Part shown: piece after piece, positions 61,771 through 64,000 of the stretch
Position numbering within the stretch: the stretch's first letter is position 1
Layout: each line of letters opens with the position of its first letter
NCBI RefSeq assembly: GCF_002379085.1
Contig: NZ_NBZW01000015.1
Location: 37,612 to 101,611 of the forward strand
DNA: 64,000 bases
DNA from: Polaromonas sp. AET17H-212
GTDB lineage: Bacteria; Pseudomonadota; Gammaproteobacteria; Burkholderiales; Burkholderiaceae_C
Direction of reading: 5' to 3'
Made by a program: the position numbers and the translations under genes
The notes under the pieces: generated by a model
Seen by the model: the letters and a program-made list of their open reading frames with translations, nothing else
Databases searched by the model: none
Told to the model about the DNA's origin: nothing

Positions 61771-63264
61771 TTACGAAATATACAAATCTTCGATATCACC
61801 GGATACGGGGATTTTCCCCTGCGACAGCAGCGCCCGGTGCTTGTCCAGGCGTTTGAGGTCATAGAGGTAGTTGACCATCAGACCGCAGGACTGCTTGAGT
61901 CCCTTGGCCGACGGATCACCCATCCAGTTGAGCCGCTCGATGCGTGCGCCGTTGCCCAGGTGAAAACGCGCCACCGCATCGAGCGGCTTGCCGTCGTCGA
62001 GCTCGCGCCCCAGGTACTGCGCCGCGCAGCGCAGCAGCATGCGGCGCACCGGTGACTTGTCGTCCAGGGCCGGCGCATTGTCGGCCGCGGTGAGGAAATG
62101 CTGCGCGGTGGGTGGTTCAAACCCGATCGCCCTGCCCAGTGCGCTGCGTTCCTTGTCGTCAAGCAGCGCCAGCATCGCGCCGGCATTTTTCCCGAGCCAC
62201 TGGCGAAAACCGGGAATCGGCGAGAGCGTCGCAAAGTGTTTGAGCCGCGGAAATTCGGCATGCAGTGTTTCCACCACACGCTTGATCAGCGAGTCGCCGA
62301 AACTCACGCCGCGCAGGCCGGCCTGCGTGTTGCTGATGGAGTAGAAAATCGCCGTGGTGGCCTTGGCCAGATCCGCCGGCGCGGCCGACTCGTCCAGCAG
62401 CGGCGTGATGCCGGCGGCCATCTCGTCCATCAGGGCCACCTCGACAAAAATCAGCGGCTCGTCGGGCATGCGTGGATGGAAAAAGCCATAACAACGCCGG
62501 TCGCTGTCGAGCCGGTTTTTCACATCGGCCCAGCTCTTGATGTCGTGCACGGCTTCGTACTTGATCAGCTTTTCGATCAGCGATGCCGGTGAGTCCCAGC
62601 TGATGCGGCGCAGGTCGAGAAAACCCACGTCAAACCAGGTCGAGAACATGTACTCCATCTCGACATCGAGCGCCTGCAGCCGCCTGTCCGCCTTGAGGTA
62701 AGGCAGCATGTCGGCGCGCATATCGACCAGAAACCGGATGCCTTCCGGAAACGCGCTGAAGCGCTGCAACAAACGCCTGCGCGGCGACACCGTGGCACGG
62801 CGGTAACGCACCTCAGCGACAGCCTCGTCGGGCGTGCCCACCGCGGCGGCAAACTGCGCTTGCGCCAGCTTGACCTTCTGCGCATCGGCCACAAACTGCT
62901 CGCTCATCAACAGCCACATGTCGCGGCGCTCATTCAGTGCGGCGCCGGCATACCAGCCGGCCACGCCCTTGGCGCGGCGGCCGCCTTCGACCTCGCTGAC
63001 CTGCGGGTCCACGATGGCCTTGAGCTCCTCCAGCGTACGCCGCAGCACGCGCGGCGACAGCGCTTCCTCCTTTTTTCGCAAGGTGGCGGTCAGGCGTTCA
63101 CGGGTCGAGCGAGCCGGCGTCGGCACCTCCGCGGAAGCGCCGGACGCTCCTTTTTTAGGAGCATCTGGCGCAGCAGCCACGCTGGTTTCTGCCGATTTTG
63201 AGGCTGCCTTTTTATCGCCGGAAAAGCGCGACACACTGCGGTTGAGCCAGTCGGCGGCGGTCAT
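61771..63264 (-). CDS. matA: malonyl-CoA decarboxylase
   Basis: Releases acetyl-CoA and CO2 from malonyl-CoA. 497 residues; after a disordered 50-residue N-terminus comes the helical MCD_N part (LTATLRKKEEALSPRVL onward) and the GNAT-like MCD domain with FHPRMPDEPLIFVEVALM, TLSPIPGFRQWL and the conserved C-terminal MGDPSAKGLKQSCGLMVNYLY. ATG overlaps the regulator stop (ATGA). Confidence 0.94.
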   Translation of the reverse strand: MTAADWLNRSVSRFSGDKKAASKSAETSVAAAPDAPKKGASGASAEVPTPARSTRERLTATLRKKEEALSPRVLRRTLEELKAIVDPQVSEVEGGRRAKGVAGWYAGAALNERRDMWLLMSEQFVADAQKVKLAQAQFAAAVGTPDEAVAEVRYRRATVSPRRRLLQRFSAFPEGIRFLVDMRADMLPYLKADRRLQALDVEMEYMFSTWFDVGFLDLRRISWDSPASLIEKLIKYEAVHDIKSWADVKNRLDSDRRCYGFFHPRMPDEPLIFVEVALMDEMAAGITPLLDESAAPADLAKATTAIFYSISNTQAGLRGVSFGDSLIKRVVETLHAEFPRLKHFATLSPIPGFRQWLGKNAGAMLALLDDKERSALGRAIGFEPPTAQHFLTAADNAPALDDKSPVRRMLLRCAAQYLGRELDDGKPLDAVARFHLGNGARIERLNWMGDPSAKGLKQSCGLMVNYLYDLKRLDKHRALLSQGKIPVSGDIEDLYIS

Positions 63265-63929
63265 GAGGCCACCCGCGTGCGCTGATGGCGGGCCAGTTCG
63301 CGCAAGGCCTCGCGTTGCCGCGTCAGGTGGGTGCGCATGGCCGCGTCGGCGCCCTCGCTGTCGCGGGCCATGAGCGCGGCAAACACAGCCATGTGCTCCG
63401 ACAGGCTTTGCGCCAGCCGCCCGGGGGCGTGCAGTTGCTGCGCACGCGCCAGCTTGAGGATCTTGCGCAGATCGGCGATCGCCGTGGCCAGCCAGCGGTT
63501 GTCGGCCAGCGCGATGATGGCTTCGTGGATCGCAAAATTGGTGTCGTAATACTCATTGATGCGGCCGGCGTTGGCGTGGCCGGCCAGCCGCTCGTGCAGC
63601 GTGCTCAGCGCCGCCAGGTCGGCGTCGCTCGCATTGCGCGCAGCTTCATACGCGCAGCGCCCTTCCAGCAGGGCAATCACCGGAAAAATATCGTCCAGGT
63701 CCTTCTCGGTGACTTCGCTGATAAAGCAGCCGCGCCGCGGCTCGTGTCGCAGCAGCCCCTCCGCCGTCAATACCTTGAGCGCCTCGCGCAGCGGCGTGCG
63801 GGAAATCTGCAGCCGCTCGCACAGGACCAGCTCGTCGAGAAAGCTGCCAGGGGCGTAGGTACCGGCAAAAATCTGCTCACGCAGGGTGGCAGCCACTTCC
63901 TGGTGCAATGAGTTCTGGACGAGTCGCAT
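63261..63929 (-). CDS. matR: GntR-family regulator of malonate genes
   Basis: 222 residues from MRLVQNSLHQEVAATL: winged helix-turn-helix (LVLCERLQISRTPLREALKVL) and an FCD ligand domain (NFAIHEAIIAL, LSEHMAVFAAL). MatR of rhizobia is the same family and responds to malonate. Translationally coupled to matA. The 71 bases upstream to the window end show no obvious operator. Confidence 0.88.
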   Translation of the reverse strand: MRLVQNSLHQEVAATLREQIFAGTYAPGSFLDELVLCERLQISRTPLREALKVLTAEGLLRHEPRRGCFISEVTEKDLDDIFPVIALLEGRCAYEAARNASDADLAALSTLHERLAGHANAGRINEYYDTNFAIHEAIIALADNRWLATAIADLRKILKLARAQQLHAPGRLAQSLSEHMAVFAALMARDSEGADAAMRTHLTRQREALRELARHQRTRVAS

Positions 63930-64000
63930 GGTGGGTATCCGTTGGTCGTCGTGTAGATGCAAAATGCCAAGCGGAGCCTGGCGGTGGGCGGTGGGCGGTG

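Noticed and set aside
63978..64000. short tandem GGTGGGC repeat at the window edge
   Set aside because: About three units, cut by the window end; not enough to call a repeat array.

Overview
This is a GC-rich chromosomal window from a betaproteobacterium of the family Comamonadaceae, most like Polaromonas. The inference rests on gene order (alaA-hom-thrC-mobB-moeA-moaD-moaE; thrS-infC-rpmI-rplT-pheS-pheT-ihfA-merR; bcp-phoH), the phaC-phaA-phaB operon, periplasmic binding proteins of the Bug/TTT type, and two short dispersed repeats that I recall as common in this family. Almost every base is coding. I see no insertion sequence, prophage, CRISPR array or rRNA. There is one tRNA (Pro, anticodon GGG).

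Layout: 0-9.5 kb holds a 3-hydroxybutyrate dehydrogenase, a small operon with a deacetylase-fold enzyme and a signal-less solute-binding protein, clpB with a heat-shock promoter, a flavin monooxygenase, and a TTT binding protein divergent from a MarR regulator. 9.5-16.3 kb (minus strand) is one long run of alanine aminotransferase, homoserine dehydrogenase, threonine synthase and molybdopterin cofactor genes. 16.4-21.5 kb carries a Mth938-like protein, bcp, phoH, an RNase H and a K+/H+ antiporter. 21.6-25.5 kb is the polyhydroxybutyrate operon phaCAB. 25.6-28.5 kb is mixed housekeeping (pgeF, maiA/nagL-like isomerase, an MDR-family reductase).

28.5-42 kb is the accessory, catabolic part. A GntR-azlC-azlD operon is divergent from a Rieske oxygenase, a glutamine-synthetase-like ligase, a 2Fe-2S ferredoxin and an ABM-domain protein, a set resembling aryl-amine oxygenation clusters that work through gamma-glutamylation. 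Next a MarR regulator is divergent, across a perfect 20-bp palindrome, from a 3-hydroxybenzoate/gentisate operon (3-hydroxybenzoate 6-hydroxylase, an FAD oxidoreductase, gentisate dioxygenase, fumarylpyruvate hydrolase and a complete TRAP transporter). The isomerase this pathway needs is not in the operon, but a zeta-class GST lies about 7 kb away.

42-57 kb is housekeeping: a Nudix protein, rdgC, a multi-PAS histidine kinase, tRNA-Pro, a MerR regulator, ihfA, pheT, pheS, rplT, rpmI, infC (ATC start), thrS and aceA. Upstream of thrS there is a complete-looking attenuator: a 17-residue leader peptide with four consecutive Thr codons, a potential antiterminator overlapping its stop codon, and an intrinsic terminator ending 15 nt before the thrS start codon. 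aceA has a tidy array of three inverted-repeat sites. 57-64 kb ends with a drug/metabolite transporter and a malonate operon (GntR, malonyl-CoA decarboxylase, TTT binding protein, enoyl-CoA hydratase, malonyl-CoA synthetase).

Across the whole window at least twelve copies of a 30-55 nt element, with a GCTAT...ATAGC hairpin core and a GGGCTGGAGGCC-like tail, sit between genes, in leaders and inside four reading frames. A second repeat encodes in-frame tails or inserts in ThrC and the Rieske oxygenase. These repeats and the thrS leader are the least ordinary things I found.
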